Source: Elysia marginata (lineage: Eukaryota > Mollusca > Gastropoda > Plakobranchidae). Taken from it: 64,000 nucleotides of DNA. The translations under genes were made by a program, and so were the position numbers. Positions 1 to 11,407 of this stretch are shown one piece after another. The stretch covers positions 368,175-432,174 of the forward strand of contig BMAT01012505.1 in NCBI GenBank assembly GCA_019649035.1, given 5' to 3'. Position 1 is the first letter of the stretch. The number at the start of each line of letters is the position of its first letter. A model generated the notes under the pieces. It searched no databases and was not told the origin of the DNA. It saw only the letters and a program-made list of their open reading frames with translations.

Positions 1-1790
1 TGTTGTATTGAGAGACTAACATTTAAGTTTGAGGAATAAAAGTTTCAGATTCAATATTAAATGAATCAATATATTTTTCCTGGAAAAGATCGGTGTGATG
101 TTCGTAATGACACATTTGCTTTCACATAGAGAACCAGTCTCTGCCAAGAAAAATCGGAACAAAAAGTCGCCAACTCTTGTTTATGTTTTTGTTGAAGTGA
201 GCTTAGTGCTCACACATGAGAACACTGTGAGTATCAAAGAAGAGAGAGGGTAGAGGGCCTTAGTTTACCATCGTGGAATGGTAGTTCTAGCCTTGAGATT
301 TTTCAATACTCTCTAAGCTCACTGCTTGTGCAACTCATTTAGAGTGACCGTGTAATGAACAGAATTGACACACATGTACATAAATTTATTAGCAGAAATG
401 GCAATTGTGGGTTGTTGTCCTTTCTTTTTACTCTTATGCTGTTCTTACTTTGAAAGCACGGAAACTTGTGGGGCCATCGGACAAGTAAAAATACATGTGC
501 CGGTACTGACTACACTGTACTAAAATAGGGCCTACTTCAAAACTTCATGCATGTGCACAGGGGCAATGACCTGATGACCGCACAAGGACAATGACCTTCC
601 TATATCGCCGGCATTCAGACCAGGATTTTACCAATGCTGATCGAGTAAAGTAGGCATAGGTAGTCTGTGTGGACCAGAAACTACAGACACTTGTGGAAAT
701 TGAGACAGAAAAAATGAAAGCAGAAAGCGGTTCGTTCAGCCCCTCAATTAATTTAAGGAACGCATAATGTACCAAATTCAAGCAATTTTCCACAGCTTTT
801 TTTTTACAAACAGTAAAATTCAAGTAGTTTTCTAAGAACAGAATTTAAGAATCGTTTGGGAACACTGCTTTCAGTTCAATGAAGTATACTCATCCGTACC
901 AGTCTTCCTTTGACATGGCCGGCCGGGTCTACACATGCGCTGAGCCCTTTCCCTTTATATTAGTCACTGCCGCAAATGGTTCTACTTTCGATAATTCGGC
1001 TCCGATTTTTCCAAACTAACCTTTATTGTAGGATAAATAAATCTATGCCCTTTTGGCTGCTGAGTTTTAAGTAAGCGGAAAACAAATCATTGGCTTGAAC
1101 CGAACTTGCGAAAATCACGGTTACAAAACGAAAGTTTTTTTATCTATTCTTCAGACCGGCACAATTTTTTTATCCCGAGTGACATTAGGCCGGAAAGCCA
1201 TGTCCTGAAATCTTGATTGGCCGGCATGCCGGCTACAGCCGGCACACTCCAACCCATGTCACTATATTGAAATAGGCCTTTGTTGATTGCTTTTATAACT
1301 TTCAATACTTTTGAGGCGTCCGATCTTGCATTTAATATTGTAGCAAATTCATGCAACTTTTTTTTTAGCTTCTTGTATCACTATACGGGTGTTTTGAGAT
1401 GCTTCTATAGATCTATCATTTGCGGTCTTCTTCGCTAACTGCGGCTAGCCTTTCTGACTCCTTTCTTTTCTTATTGCCTATTATACTTTGTCACACCACC
1501 AGGATTTTACCTTTTTCCAAGAACCTTTTGGGATGGACTTTTTTGCCACCTGTGTATGGAATTGCAATTCTGATAAGTGCATACTAGTGGATTTATCATA
1601 TAAATGGCCGAGAGTGATGTTTGACAGTTTGTAGATAGTTGAAAATAGTCTCAATTTATTTGCTATTCAGATAGACCAAGTGGCTCGCTGCCGCCTCTGT
1701 GTTTCAGGTTTGTTTTTTATTTCTATCAGTAGAGATATAACTTTGCGGTCTAAGCCCATAATATCTCAAACTACCCAGTGAACTTTGTCG
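1..1790. other. Non-genic stretch
   Basis: I see no exon, RNA gene or clear mobile element here. Short open frames exist on both strands but lack conserved motifs and splice context. Confidence 0.5.
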
Positions 1791-1792
1791 GC

Positions 1793-2045
1793 CCACTTGT
1801 TATGATGTAACTTGCAAAGATGCTTCTATGGCCTGACAAAAAGCCTGAACTTTTTTAAATGCTAACCGTTCACCTTGCGGCACCGCAAATTAGAAACTTG
1901 CACTTTTACTAAATAAAGACACAAACTGATCAAGGATAATTTAAAAAAAAAAACAAAGTAAAATTACGATGCCAGAACTCTTGCAAATGCCGGATTTTCA
2001 GAAAAGAAGCATCTCTGTAACTTGTAACAAGGTGATGTCAGGGAC
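1793..2045. mobile_element. Candidate MITE with imperfect inverted ends
   Basis: The left end contains ACTTGTTATGATG followed by TAACTTGCAAAGATGCTTCT. The right end, read on the other strand, has CCTTGTTACAAGTTACAGAG running into ATGCTTCTT. The two ends align with a small gap. The interior of about 250 bp has no coding signal. No target-site duplication was found, so this is a weak call. Confidence 0.35.
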
Positions 2046-2534
2046 AGTAAAGCTGCCAGACCTTCTGTGTGTTCATGCCTTGGCTCAACAAGAATAGAAT
2101 TGGACTAGATCTATCTAACAGCCAGTATTCTAATTCTTTAGAGACTATCAACCTCATCAGTGCTGGCTTCTTTTGTCCAATATTGGGGAATGTTCATTAG
2201 AACAGAGTCTTCCATAAAGTGTTTCACCTCCATATCAGTTCTAGCAAGTTAAAAAATTTGTAAGGCATAAGTTCCAGTTCTAGGCTACAAACAAAACAAG
2301 CTCTACAGAGCTCTATTGTGACTCAGATTTAAACTAATTTTCCCCGTAATAAACCTAGATCTAGGTGTAAGATGCTAACCTAATTATGACAAAATCTAGA
2401 AACTAGATCTGGTTTACCTTTCCATAAACTACTGCATGCTCTCCATGAAGTATAATTTTACCAGGAGCAGAAACATTTATTTCTTCCATCTTAACTTTTT
2501 TTCAAATTGGAGTTGGGTTAGATCTTGAAATCCA

Positions 2535-2571
2535 AATCTAGATCTAGATCTAGATTTAGATCTAAATCTAG
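2535..2571. repeat. AGATCT/TCTAGA palindromic tract
   Basis: Run of overlapping AGATCT and TCTAGA palindromes with a few substitutions. Similar tracts recur at 8135-8152 and 10492-10511, with shorter ones elsewhere. Such tracts are common in gastropod genomes (general knowledge). No function can be read from the sequence. Confidence 0.8.
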
Positions 2572-2997
2572 GTAGCTGGGTCCTGCTCCTACTAGATCTA
2601 GGTCTAGATTAACTTCCGAGAATGATTTGAAGAAGCCTGAGCCAATTTAATCTGGTTTAGACAGGGGTCTAAAAATATGTGAACTAATCTTGGATGTAAG
2701 CGTGTCTGATCCTGCCATGTAATCTTAGCTGACCAGAGGCCACTCAATTTATGACAAGGAGAGTCATTAAAATGATTGATTTACTTGTCCAGCTTGGTGT
2801 TTCTCTAGCCGGTAATCTAGCCTACGCCGAACTCGAAACTGAAAGTAGAAAGTAGAGCTTGTTATTGATAGGTAGTGATTGAGGATCATATCGATAACAT
2901 AGTTACCGTTTCAATGCCATGGAGAAGCGTTTATTGTAAAAATCACGGATCAACCTTTCAAAATTTTGTTGGACTTTCCAAAGAAAACTAAAAGGTC

Positions 2998-3630
2998 CGT
3001 TTATACAGAGCGCGAACGCGGTTTGTTCGTCCTGGAATGGATTAGTTGTGTTATAGAGGGATTGTTCAAGTAGAGCCCGAATGTGAAGAAATATCTGTTC
3101 CCGCAGTCGGTGTAGGGTCGACTTTTAAAACCAAGTATTAGGCCTAGAGGCCGTTCACAAACCATGTGATCAGGAGGGGGAGTAGTTTCTCCATGTGGAC
3201 AAATGTGAACTATTGTGGATAAAAACAGTACAATAAGAATTCAATGATTTATAATTTAATGATTTTTTTCTCTTTGCATGCAACTGGTCATGGTAGATAA
3301 TCATCAGTGGGATTATGGAACAGAGGAGTGGTAGAGCCCAGTGATAGAGCCATTTGTCCACGCTCTTATCCACAGGGGGAAGAGGTACAATCATTTGTCC
3401 ACACCTGTCCACAGGGGTTAGGGGATTTGAAAAATGGGCAAAATCTGTCTACATGGTTTGTGAACGGCCCCTGAACTCTCACAGTTAAAAATATGCTATC
3501 CGCCTCGGAGGCCGTTGACGGTATTCCGCGTTTGTGATTGCGCTCTATTTGAACGGTTAAAGTGCTAATAAAAAAGGCGGTGTTTGCGTTCACGTTGGCC
3601 GCGTTGGCGTTCGCGTTCTGTATAAACGCA
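2998..3630. mobile_element. Non-autonomous DNA transposon, host of a nested MITE
   Basis: The left end reads CGTTTATACAGAGCGCGAAC. The right end, reverse-complemented, reads GCGTTTATACAGAACGCGAA, followed by degenerate repeats of a GCGAACGCCAAC-like unit. The element is about 630 bp, half of it taken up by a second inverted-repeat element at 3147-3472. The only long frame in it (3366-3644, - strand) is an Asn-Ala repeat produced by the GCGTT-rich end and is not a gene. The superfamily was not identified. Confidence 0.6.
3147..3472. mobile_element. GGCCGTTCACAAACC-end MITE, copy 1
   Basis: Left end GGCCGTTCACAAACCATGTG. The right end is its inverse, CATGGTTTGTGAACGGCCCC. Length is about 325 bp with no coding capacity. 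It sits inside the element at 2998-3630. A second copy at 53146-53521 lies in the opposite relative orientation: its left arm matches the right arm of this copy over more than 40 bases. Confidence 0.8.
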
Positions 3631-3894
3631 TCTTCACTCCTCAAGCAGCTCCTTCAGAGATTCCAAGTTTCCAAGCCATAAATCTGGCTTGCAATGACAA
3701 AAGCTCTGGATAACTTTATCTTATTTTCCACTCATTTGGGTTCTTTTTGTGGTTCAGCTTGTGCGAGAGGAGGCAACCTAAAGACTTGCACTGCCGATGC
3801 CCATTAGTACATGTAATTTTTTGTCCAGAGTGCCAAAAGATGAAAAAATGCTTTCAAAGAACTTGAAAGGGTCAACAATTTTAAACTAAATGCA

Positions 3895-4030
3895 TTCAGG
3901 GTATATGGTTGGAGAAGTTGATGTTGTACATAGTGGAGGCTGATGGAGGACCTCCGTCTTGCCGAGGCTGATCTTCAGACCAAAGACTTGATTGGTTTCC
4001 AAAAAGCTACCAACAATTATCGTAAGGCTA
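3895..4030 (-). mobile_element. LINE reverse-transcriptase fragment
   Basis: On the - strand about 18 codons read FGLKISLGKTEVLHQP. This matches the conserved block after the catalytic YADD motif in many non-LTR reverse transcriptases, where the family reads FGLxISxxKTEVxxQP. Neighbouring sequence is too decayed to follow. The + strand open frame 3943-4137 is its antisense. Confidence 0.5.
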
Positions 4031-4140
4031 CTCGTAGACGCCTTATGAACAACGAAGTCACAACGGTAGCAATTGTTGTATTTAGAAAAAATAACTCAAT
4101 AGTTTTTGTCCTTGCACACAATCTTCGCATGTCATAAAAC

Positions 4141-5992
4141 GGCCATTCCAGGCTGTAATTCCTTTACACCCCACTAAAAGCCGTACAAGACCCTGTAAAA
4201 TACAGGAGAGAAAGATTTTGAAGAGTTCAAGTACGAGTTCAGCTTCACGCAATTTGATACTTCAACGAGCTTGAAAATTCAAACTCTCCTGTAAAAAAGA
4301 AAGGTATAGATATGCTTTGATGCGCTAAGCTAGTGGTGTTAGATATCCTTCGTAGTTGCTGATAAATTTCCCACAATCTTTAATTTGCACTGCACCAGGA
4401 AGCTAAGACTAAAGAGTTTTCCCTGGCGCTGTACATATACATTGAATGGGGGGGGGGGGGGGGNATCTTCCTGCCCCAGGGGTAATCTCCCTCTAGGGAA
4501 GTAGCCCAGACGGTAACCTAACAGCCTTGAGATGTGATACTATTTAGTCAAAACGGAGGCTGTATGAAAACGCCCGCCTTGATAGATATATTATGTATAA
4601 AATAATTTTATAAGCAGAAGGAAAGACTTCTCTTAGTCTTAGTTGAGCTTCTAGAGGCAGCATCACAAAATTATAAAACGGTCAAACGATCTGACCAGTT
4701 GATAGGCTCCCACCCGTCACCTCTCTTCCCCAGAATAACATTCTCCCTCTCACTCCCTTACTTACTAAAAAGTGAGCAGGAACTGTTAAGTAATCAACCT
4801 TAGATCACTTCTCCTCGAAAATTGAACTGAACAAGTTATGAGCTCTGCACTAAGTCCATGACCACGACAATCCGGATTTGTAGTGGATGAAGAAATTTGA
4901 TCTATACGTAGATTTGCGTATTGGATCGTCTCATCTTCGAAATATACGTTACTGACTTTCTGGATAAAAAGTTTTAATTTATCGCGTTTTGACCTTGTAC
5001 CTCGTATAACTATTTGAAAAGCGGGCATTATTACATAACTCCATGCATAACATTTACTAAATCGAGTTAACGCAAAGATGGCTTAAAGTTGTGAAGTGCG
5101 AGAAGTGCGAACTGTTGGGTTGTAGGCCTTAGGCCTACTAGTCAAAACATAGCATTGATTATTTTATGGACTATGTTTATTTTACTGGCATTGTTATAAT
5201 TATAGAGTTAATAATTGTTTTTGGTTTAAGCGACATATCTTACGCTGAAGAGTTGAATGAAACCCGATTTTATGTTGAGAATATCATGCAGAATTCTTAA
5301 CGACTGCATGAACATTTTTATTATTTTTTGGGTCATATTAAGGGTCATTCCGTGGTTAAAGATAATTGCCAATACTGTTTATTGGAGTGAGCCCAAAGTG
5401 TTTATTTTGCCCTGTCAAACCCAAATGGCGCAAAGTGTTTATGGTGCATTAGACGAAGGAGATTATACTCGTCACATGTTGCGAGGGCATTAGAATTTAA
5501 TAAATTTCTTTGTCGCACTCACTAGTTGGTTTTGTTTTTTGTTTATTTGTTTGTTTGTTTTTCTTTTGTCAATACAGAGATTGATGATAAGCTTACGGTA
5601 CAGATTGTTTGAGAATTAATGACTTGTGTTGGAGTTTCAAATGCATATCCTACTACTGCAATTTCACATTGTGTTAAAGTAATGATTTGTTTTTATTTTA
5701 CATTATCGTTTTCCCTTCTGGCTGAGCTTTTGGTTTGGTCCTAAAATAACGTTTTATGCTTGTTTAGAGGCTTTGCTTAATTTCTGTTACGAGTTCGTCA
5801 GAAGATGACCATTTAAAGAGTACGGTTACTTGATTGAAGAGAATACTGTTTGTCAATTCTTCTTAGTGCTGCTTAGACGAGTCAAACTACATGTATTAGA
5901 AAACACCATTTAACCTTACCTGTGTGTTTTGGTACTTAGTACTACAAACTGCGTGACATTGAATTAACTTAATACATCACAATGAAGTAACC
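4141..5992. other. Non-genic stretch with a one-base ambiguity
   Basis: Contains a poly-G run of about 16 bases (from 4448) ending in one unresolved base at 4464. Short frames such as 4786-5028 (-) and 5257-5493 (+) have no recognisable motif or splice context. I see no gene. Confidence 0.5.
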
Positions 5993-6004
5993 CCAATAAT
6001 TATG

Positions 6005-6298
6005 ACCGGCTCTGTGGCTTAGCGGTAAGACACTCATTCAGAGATTGGGAGGTGCGTGGTTCGATCCCCGGCTGAGTCAAACCAAGGACTTTAAAATTGG
6101 TATTAACAGCTGATCCGCCTAGTGTCTGGCATTACGGATTTAATGTCTGGTCGGCCCGATAATGTGACTGGGTGTGGTGTTTGCAAGCGCTCCTTACATC
6201 ACAGTGTGGCAGCACGCTTTCAATTGTCCCCAGCGCCGTCTCTGATATAACCTCTAAGTTGAATGAGACGTCAAAAATTCAAACAACCAACCAACCCA
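6005..6298 (+). mobile_element. tRNA-derived SINE, family A, full length
   Basis: The tRNA-like head has an A box (TGGCTTAGCGGTAAGAC) and a B box (GTGGTTCGATCCCC), followed by a tRNA-unrelated body and a short AACCAACC-type tail. It is flanked by a perfect 12-bp target-site duplication, CCAATAATTATG, at 5993-6004 and 6299-6310, which fixes both ends and implies LINE-mediated insertion. A 5'-truncated inverse relative lies at 17868-18048. Confidence 0.9.
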
Positions 6299-6322
6299 CC
6301 AATAATTATGTATACCAACTAA

Positions 6323-6381
6323 AGATAGATAGATAGATAGATAGATAAATGGATAGATAGATAGAGAGAGGGGGAGGGAAG

Positions 6382-6432
<51 letters not shown>
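6323..6432. repeat. GATA then GA microsatellite
   Basis: GATA units followed by a GA run interrupted by GGGGAGGGAAGG. It abuts the 3' target-site duplication of the SINE at 6005-6298. The serine-leucine open frames seen here on the - strand are repeat artefacts. Confidence 0.95.
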
Positions 6433-6435
<3 letters not shown>

Positions 6436-7740
6436 GAAGCAACCTCAGTATATCGAATCATGCACCTATTAACCCTGAGCATGGACATGTAGACCTACCA
6501 AATATGACTAAGAACTAGAAAGTAGATCTAAATGTAAAGAATAGAATTTTTTTATGGCATTTTCTAAAAAAAAGAATTTCCGACTTCCCGCTGATCACAC
6601 AGGATGTGAGACATATAAGTAACATTCCTTAAAAGAAACAACGGCTAACATTATAAGTGTAATTACACAGTCAGGTTATAAAGAATGTCTTATCCTCTAG
6701 GTCTTTCTCTTCCCCTCTGTTCTTACTACCTCATCTATGTTTCCCTATCCTCCCGCCTTCTTCATATTCCATTTTCTCTCATCCCTCACCCATGCAGCAA
6801 TATTCTTCTTGTAGCGAGCGATTCTCATTACATTTGCTCTTTCTTCTCTATCCACGAAAGAGATTACAGATTAGGCTATACCAAAATTAATGTTGATTGC
6901 TTTTTTTTCGGCCGCTTAAAAGTTTACTTTGTTCGATGCGGTAGGTTGACCAGAGATGAAAAGAGCAGGTGTTGTATGGGAAACTTTTCTAGTTTCCTTC
7001 CAACATCCGGTCAAGCAGTGCTGTTCCTGGAGAAGGCTGCTAAAACAAGTTTCACATGATTCCTATCCCGTACGGAAGAATATGGACCGTTCCTGCATCA
7101 GAAAATAAAAAAAAATTATATTATTCACACCTTTTTACATGGGAATGCACCGTGCGAACGCAAAGATGGATACCCAGTTCAGAGCCGATCTATAGTTTTC
7201 AGTACGGGGTACGCATCATATGAAACGATCTCGATGGTGGTGCTGAACTACTCTGTTTCCCTAGGTTCAGAGCGACCACAGATTCCTAGACCGCCAACAT
7301 GCAGGTTCAAACTAAGCTACGACTTCCAGTTGAATCACCATCTGTCGATTTGATAATTCCTCAACTCTGCAGGAGGTTTACTGTGTAAAGGAAGAGGAGT
7401 AAAGAAGTGCACGTAGGGTTTTTAGATAAACTCATAAAGCTCAACTTGCGCGTGAGAGCTAGACAGAGAAGCTATTGCACAGAAGCAAACCCAGCCTCAC
7501 GGTCGAAGAAGTCAGTGACAAGGTAATGGCACGGTGCCTCGTAAAAGTTGCTAGCTTCGTTGAATGCAGTGGATGGACTGGTCGCATTTCATGCTCTTAC
7601 GTGTCCTCAGCACGCCACAGTTCCTTGCTGGGCCATCTTCCTGGCCGTTTGACTTTCCATCCAGTCCACCAGAGCATGCTGGAGTGAAAAAAAAACCACT
7701 GAGTCACCAAGGATTTCACATCCAATGGTTACTATCAACC
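6433..7740. other. Non-genic stretch
   Basis: No supported gene. The 124-codon + frame at 6685-7059 begins in CT-rich sequence, has no domain signature and no splice context, so I do not call it. Confidence 0.45.
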
Positions 7741-7749
7741 AGTTTAAAC

Positions 7750-7837
7750 GCCCTTTACACGGCGGATATTTTTGTCTGAACACAAGCTGATATCAAGGCA
7801 TCCTATAAGGACCGACCAAATCCCTCGTGTAAAGGGC
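7750..7837. repeat. Short inverted repeat (foldback)
   Basis: GCCCTTTACACG at 7750-7761 is repeated in perfect inverse at 7826-7837, 64 bases apart. It could be a tiny MITE or a hairpin. A poly-A run follows immediately. Confidence 0.55.
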
Positions 7838-8134
7838 AAAACGTGCAAAAAAAAAAAAAAAGGTTGATATCAGGCAGTAGAAAGACTCGTCGATCTGAGT
7901 CGCCTGAAATCAAGAGCTTCTTGATTTTCGTCCGCTAGATCTCGCCCACGAAGGAGTGGTCTGGAGATGACTCATGTAGTAGGTGAATTTTAAATCGATC
8001 TACTGATTTTGTCGTTGGTTCTATGGAAAATCTGACTTCTGGCCTCAATTTGGGAGGCATTGCATCAGAATCGCGAAATTTTGCATTTTTTAGCTTAAAA
8101 AAAAATTTGTCCCTTTTTATTTGACAACAAAAAG

Positions 8135-8152
8135 CTAGATCTAGATCTAGAC
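8135..8152. repeat. TAGATC palindromic tract
   Basis: CTAGATCTAGATCTAGA array, same type as at 2535-2571. Confidence 0.8.
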
Positions 8153-8330
8153 TCTATGAGGAAAAAAAACATAAAACAACCTGGCAGATTGCAACATGTG
8201 GTTGTACTGCACAATGAGCATGCACGCCCCCCCCCCCCACCCCCCTCTTTTCATCACACACAAAACACTTTGTTGCAGCGTGCAGCCGGCTTTCACTCGT
8301 GTTCCAGACATAACAGATCTCTGTTACAAA

Positions 8331-8662
8331 ATGTCCAGGCCCCTTGATCAAACGACAGGAGTAATTGAAGTGTACAGATTAAGGGAATGCCTCTGGAAAA
8401 CAAATTTAAGAACTAAGCTTACTCGAGCAAACTGATGAAAGAGAAGGCCTTCGGTGAAATAGTTCAGTTTGTCCGCACTTTTGATCAAGCTGCTGACAAA
8501 GAAACACCGGTAAAGAAATTGGCAAACATGCGCAACTGTTTCAGGAAAGAGGTGAAAAAAGTCGAGCAGTCAAAAGTATCGGCTGCTGGAATCGAATCAG
8601 TTAATGAGTTTACACACCGAAATTATGGTACCCCGGTACTATCCACTGCTGAATTTTTTTAG
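8331..8662 (+). pseudogene. Decayed MADF-domain sequence
   Basis: The first frame reads VIEVYRLRECLWK, the start of a MADF (SANT/Myb-like DNA-binding) domain. The match then moves to another frame and continues as KEKAFGEIVQFVRTFD, PVKKLANMRNCFRKEVKKVE and SKVSAAGIE, which is the rest of the domain. The shift falls just after ECLWK, and a stop (TAA) lies in the linking segment, so no single frame encodes the domain. It ends with a stop at 8660-8662 soon after the domain. MADF proteins are both host transcription factors and accessory proteins of PIF/Harbinger DNA transposons. Nothing here decides between a broken host gene and a transposon remnant. Confidence 0.65.
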
Positions 8663-8879
8663 GGGCCAAGAGATCTCCCATGCTTCCCGCTCCACACTTG
8701 TGATTGACCAACGCACAAGACACATAATTATCTGCCTGATAGCCAAGACTCGGCTGATAGTGATACCAAGGCCCGTGTAGTGCCTGTGGAGGGTCTGCCA
8801 AAGATCAGGGTGATTTTTTATCCGTCAAATATCAGGCAGACAATATTCCCCTAATACCTAATATCTTCACTCAAGTCAG

Positions 8880-9128
8880 GGGGCCCAGATAGCTCAGTTG
8901 GTAGAGGCCTCGCTCCGTGGCCCAGAGGTCGTGGGTTCGAGCCTCAGCCGAGCACAGTCCAGGCCCCTACTGGTTGGGTCGGTGTCAGTATAACGTGACC
9001 GACTGAGGCTAAGTCATGGTATCCCCGCTAGTCTCTGGGTGGCAGCCCGTACATTGTCATTGGGACCCAAGCCCTGAGAGTACCTTTGAAGTGGAATTGG
9101 GCTTGTAAAATATCCTTCAGTCAATCAA
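8880..9128 (+). mobile_element. tRNA-derived SINE, family B, full length
   Basis: The tRNA-like head has TAGCTCAGTTGGTAGAGGCC (A box) and GGTCGTGGGTTCGAGCC (B box). A GC-rich body follows and the tail is a TCAATCAATCA repeat. A perfect 13-bp target-site duplication, TCACTCAAGTCAG, lies at 8867-8879 and 9129-9141. There is no acceptor-stem complement after the B box, so it is not a tRNA gene. A second, internally deleted copy lies at 59292-59499 in inverse. Confidence 0.92.
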
Positions 9129-9170
9129 TCACTCAAGTCAGCCTGCCACTAAAGCCGTTTCGTTTGTGGG

Positions 9171-9330
9171 GCAGCGTGGCTCAGTGGTTTCCGCGTCGGT
9201 CACGTCATCCGGCGGTTGCGGGTTCGATTCCCAACCACGACTTTTGTTGTAAATGCCATTGGAAAGCAATTTATCGACACTTTTCTCAATCCATCAACTT
9301 GTAAAATGAATACATGGCTAAAGGCAGTGC
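9171..9330 (+). mobile_element. tRNA-derived SINE, family C
   Basis: The head reads GGGGCAGCGTGGCTCAGTGG with a B box GCGGGTTCGATTCCCAACC, followed by a conserved GGAAAGCAATTTA segment. The same head and body occur in inverse at 54154-54491. The 3' end is not defined here: the similarity fades around 9310-9330. Confidence 0.75.
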
Positions 9331-11150
9331 TTGCTATTCATTGGTAAGCTAATATGTTAGTATTTGAACCCCTAACAGGCTGCCGTACTGTAATAACCAC
9401 TGCAAACGTGAGTGATTTTTCTCTGGATTGTATTTCCCATATATGTAAAGTCTTGAGATGCTTTCGGCGGTGGAAGACTATGACAATATTGTTTTTCCTG
9501 GGATGTGGCCACTGTGGCAACTTGCACGCTGAGAGCCACTGGCGAGTGTTGAGTGCCACAAATATGTGAACTAATAGTGGGCGAGCTATTCAAAGGCAAA
9601 AAAAAGAACAAAGAACACGGCGACAAGCCACCGCCCCCTCATACCCTCATCAAAACAAAAAAAAGAAGAAAGAAAGAAATTGAACGTGCTATCGCTCTGA
9701 GATAAGCAACGGCTATCAAACAGTTTTTCGCGAAAATCATCAGTAGGTCTACAGTATAACTGAGGTTATTACCTGTATAATTGCCTCTTACAAAAAGAGT
9801 TTAATTTTTTTTTCGCGACGATCTTCTTACAACGCTTGCAATGCAAGCGACCACTGGCTGGACGATTCAACTTTGTTCTACTTTCTAGTTTCGTTTTCTA
9901 TTTAGGGAGGCGGCTTCTTGTCTGCTGCTTCCAAGGCCAATCAAGCTATTCTGTTCATAACACAGACTACATTAGTGAAGTCTGTGATTCATACCATTAT
10001 TATTATGGTAATTCGTTATGTAATCTAGAGTATTGAGTCGAAAAAGGTAGAACTAATTTAGTTGAAGGACACACACAGGACATTGATCTAAATTTTATCA
10101 AGTTGCAGACCGTAAGCTTAAAACACAACCCTGACATGCGTTTCGATGTTAATTTGTTGGGCATTAAATATCGGTTTTCTACTTGTTGTAGGCAGCCTAC
10201 ACTACACTGCCTACAGTACAGATCAAATGTAGACTAGATCTAGATCGAGTCTACAGACTATCATTATGAATTAGGTGTCTACATGTAGGTCTAGAGACTA
10301 GATCCAGTCCTACTATAATCAAAGAAGTCAAGTACTAAGTAGTAGTGTATCTAAATCTAGTTAAGATTTTTTTTAAATGCATCAGTGAAATCCAGATATC
10401 TAGATCTAGTTCTCTTTGTCTTGTGAATAGTCAAAAGGTGTCACATGTTAGAAATTTTAATTTGAGGTGACGCTTAATTAAAACCAAAAGCAGATCTAGA
10501 TCTAGATCTAATCTAATGTAGACTTCACTGATTTACCATTTTTGAAAATTTTATTCTGTACAAGTAGATAGAATTAGAAATGTAGGCCTAAACTGGTGCT
10601 GGATTTTGTCTTTTTTTGAAACTAATTGTTATGGCTGAGTGTATACACTTAAAAATGTGTATAAGTTTTCCTAAAAATTGTTATGCATACATAATTCTGT
10701 GCACATGATCCTGATTTTTCTATACGCAAGTAATTGCCATCATCACCTTCGTGACCTTGTCATCCAGATTCTGTCAACAGCAAAAACATTAAACATCTTG
10801 TCGTTTTTTAACCAAAACATTTTTTTTTCTGTTAGACGCTAATAATTGCAATGTCTAAAATTCAATCTTTATAGGTAAAAAAAATTAATACAAATAAGAG
10901 TTGGTGGTCTGCATTATAATTAAGATCATGGACTTGATAAAAGATGCATGTTGTAAAATTGGGTAGAAGAGGAATCGATAGAACTTCAAAACTTCTTTGT
11001 CTCAGCATTGAGATAGGTATGACAGAGATACTATACAAAAAAGAAGAGGCACAGGAACAAGTTCAGGAAAGTAAAAAAAAACAATGGTCAGAAGTCCTAA
11101 AGCGCTGCACACAATTGCTTGTAGTACATAGCAAATTTTAGGAATCCACA
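9331..11150. other. Non-genic stretch
   Basis: No gene seen. Contains AGATCT-type palindromic DNA around 10230-10512 and AT-rich sequence. Overlapping frames at 9338-9626 on both strands are mutual shadows without motifs. Confidence 0.5.
10492..10511. repeat. AGATCTAGATCT tract
   Basis: Perfect palindromic array of AGATCT units. Confidence 0.85.
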
Positions 11151-11157
11151 TAAATTT

Positions 11158-11407
11158 GAGGCTGTGACAAAAGGTCGTGATTCTGTCGGTTATGATGGTG
11201 GACAAAATATTTTTAAAGGCATGGCAAAAAAAATCAGGTTGTCATAAAAAAGCTATTGCCTTGTAGTTGTAGGCCTATAGATCCATAACAAACTACATAA
11301 TTGAGTTGAAAGAGTTGAAAATTTTTTCCAAAATGACCATATGTTTTAAAAGAAATGAAGGAAGAACATAATTGAAAATCTGTTGGTTGTGATGCTGGAC
11401 AAAAATT
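11158..11407 (+). repeat. Dispersed repeat of unknown class, copy 1
   Basis: Contains the motif CTGTCGGTTATGATGGTGG at about 11183 and a diverged direct copy, CTGTTGGTTGTGATGCTGG, at about 11380, each followed by ACAAAA. The preceding GAGGCTGTGACAAAAGGTC and the motif itself align with 57078-57128. The second motif copy matches 57181-57216 in inverse. There is no coding potential and the ends are undefined. Confidence 0.55.

Noticed and set aside
3366-3644. Asn-Ala repeat protein
   Set aside because: Produced by GCGTT-type terminal repeats of a DNA transposon; no independent coding evidence.
6254-6488. Serine-leucine-rich frames on the - strand
   Set aside because: Translation of the GA/GATA microsatellite.
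6685-7059. 124-codon + frame
   Set aside because: CT-rich start, no motif, no splice or homologous context; best treated as chance.
8885-8960. A tRNA gene (similar cases at 6010, 9175, 16820, 54440 and 59450)
   Set aside because: A and B boxes are present but there is no closing acceptor stem, and each continues into a SINE body, with target duplications in several cases.
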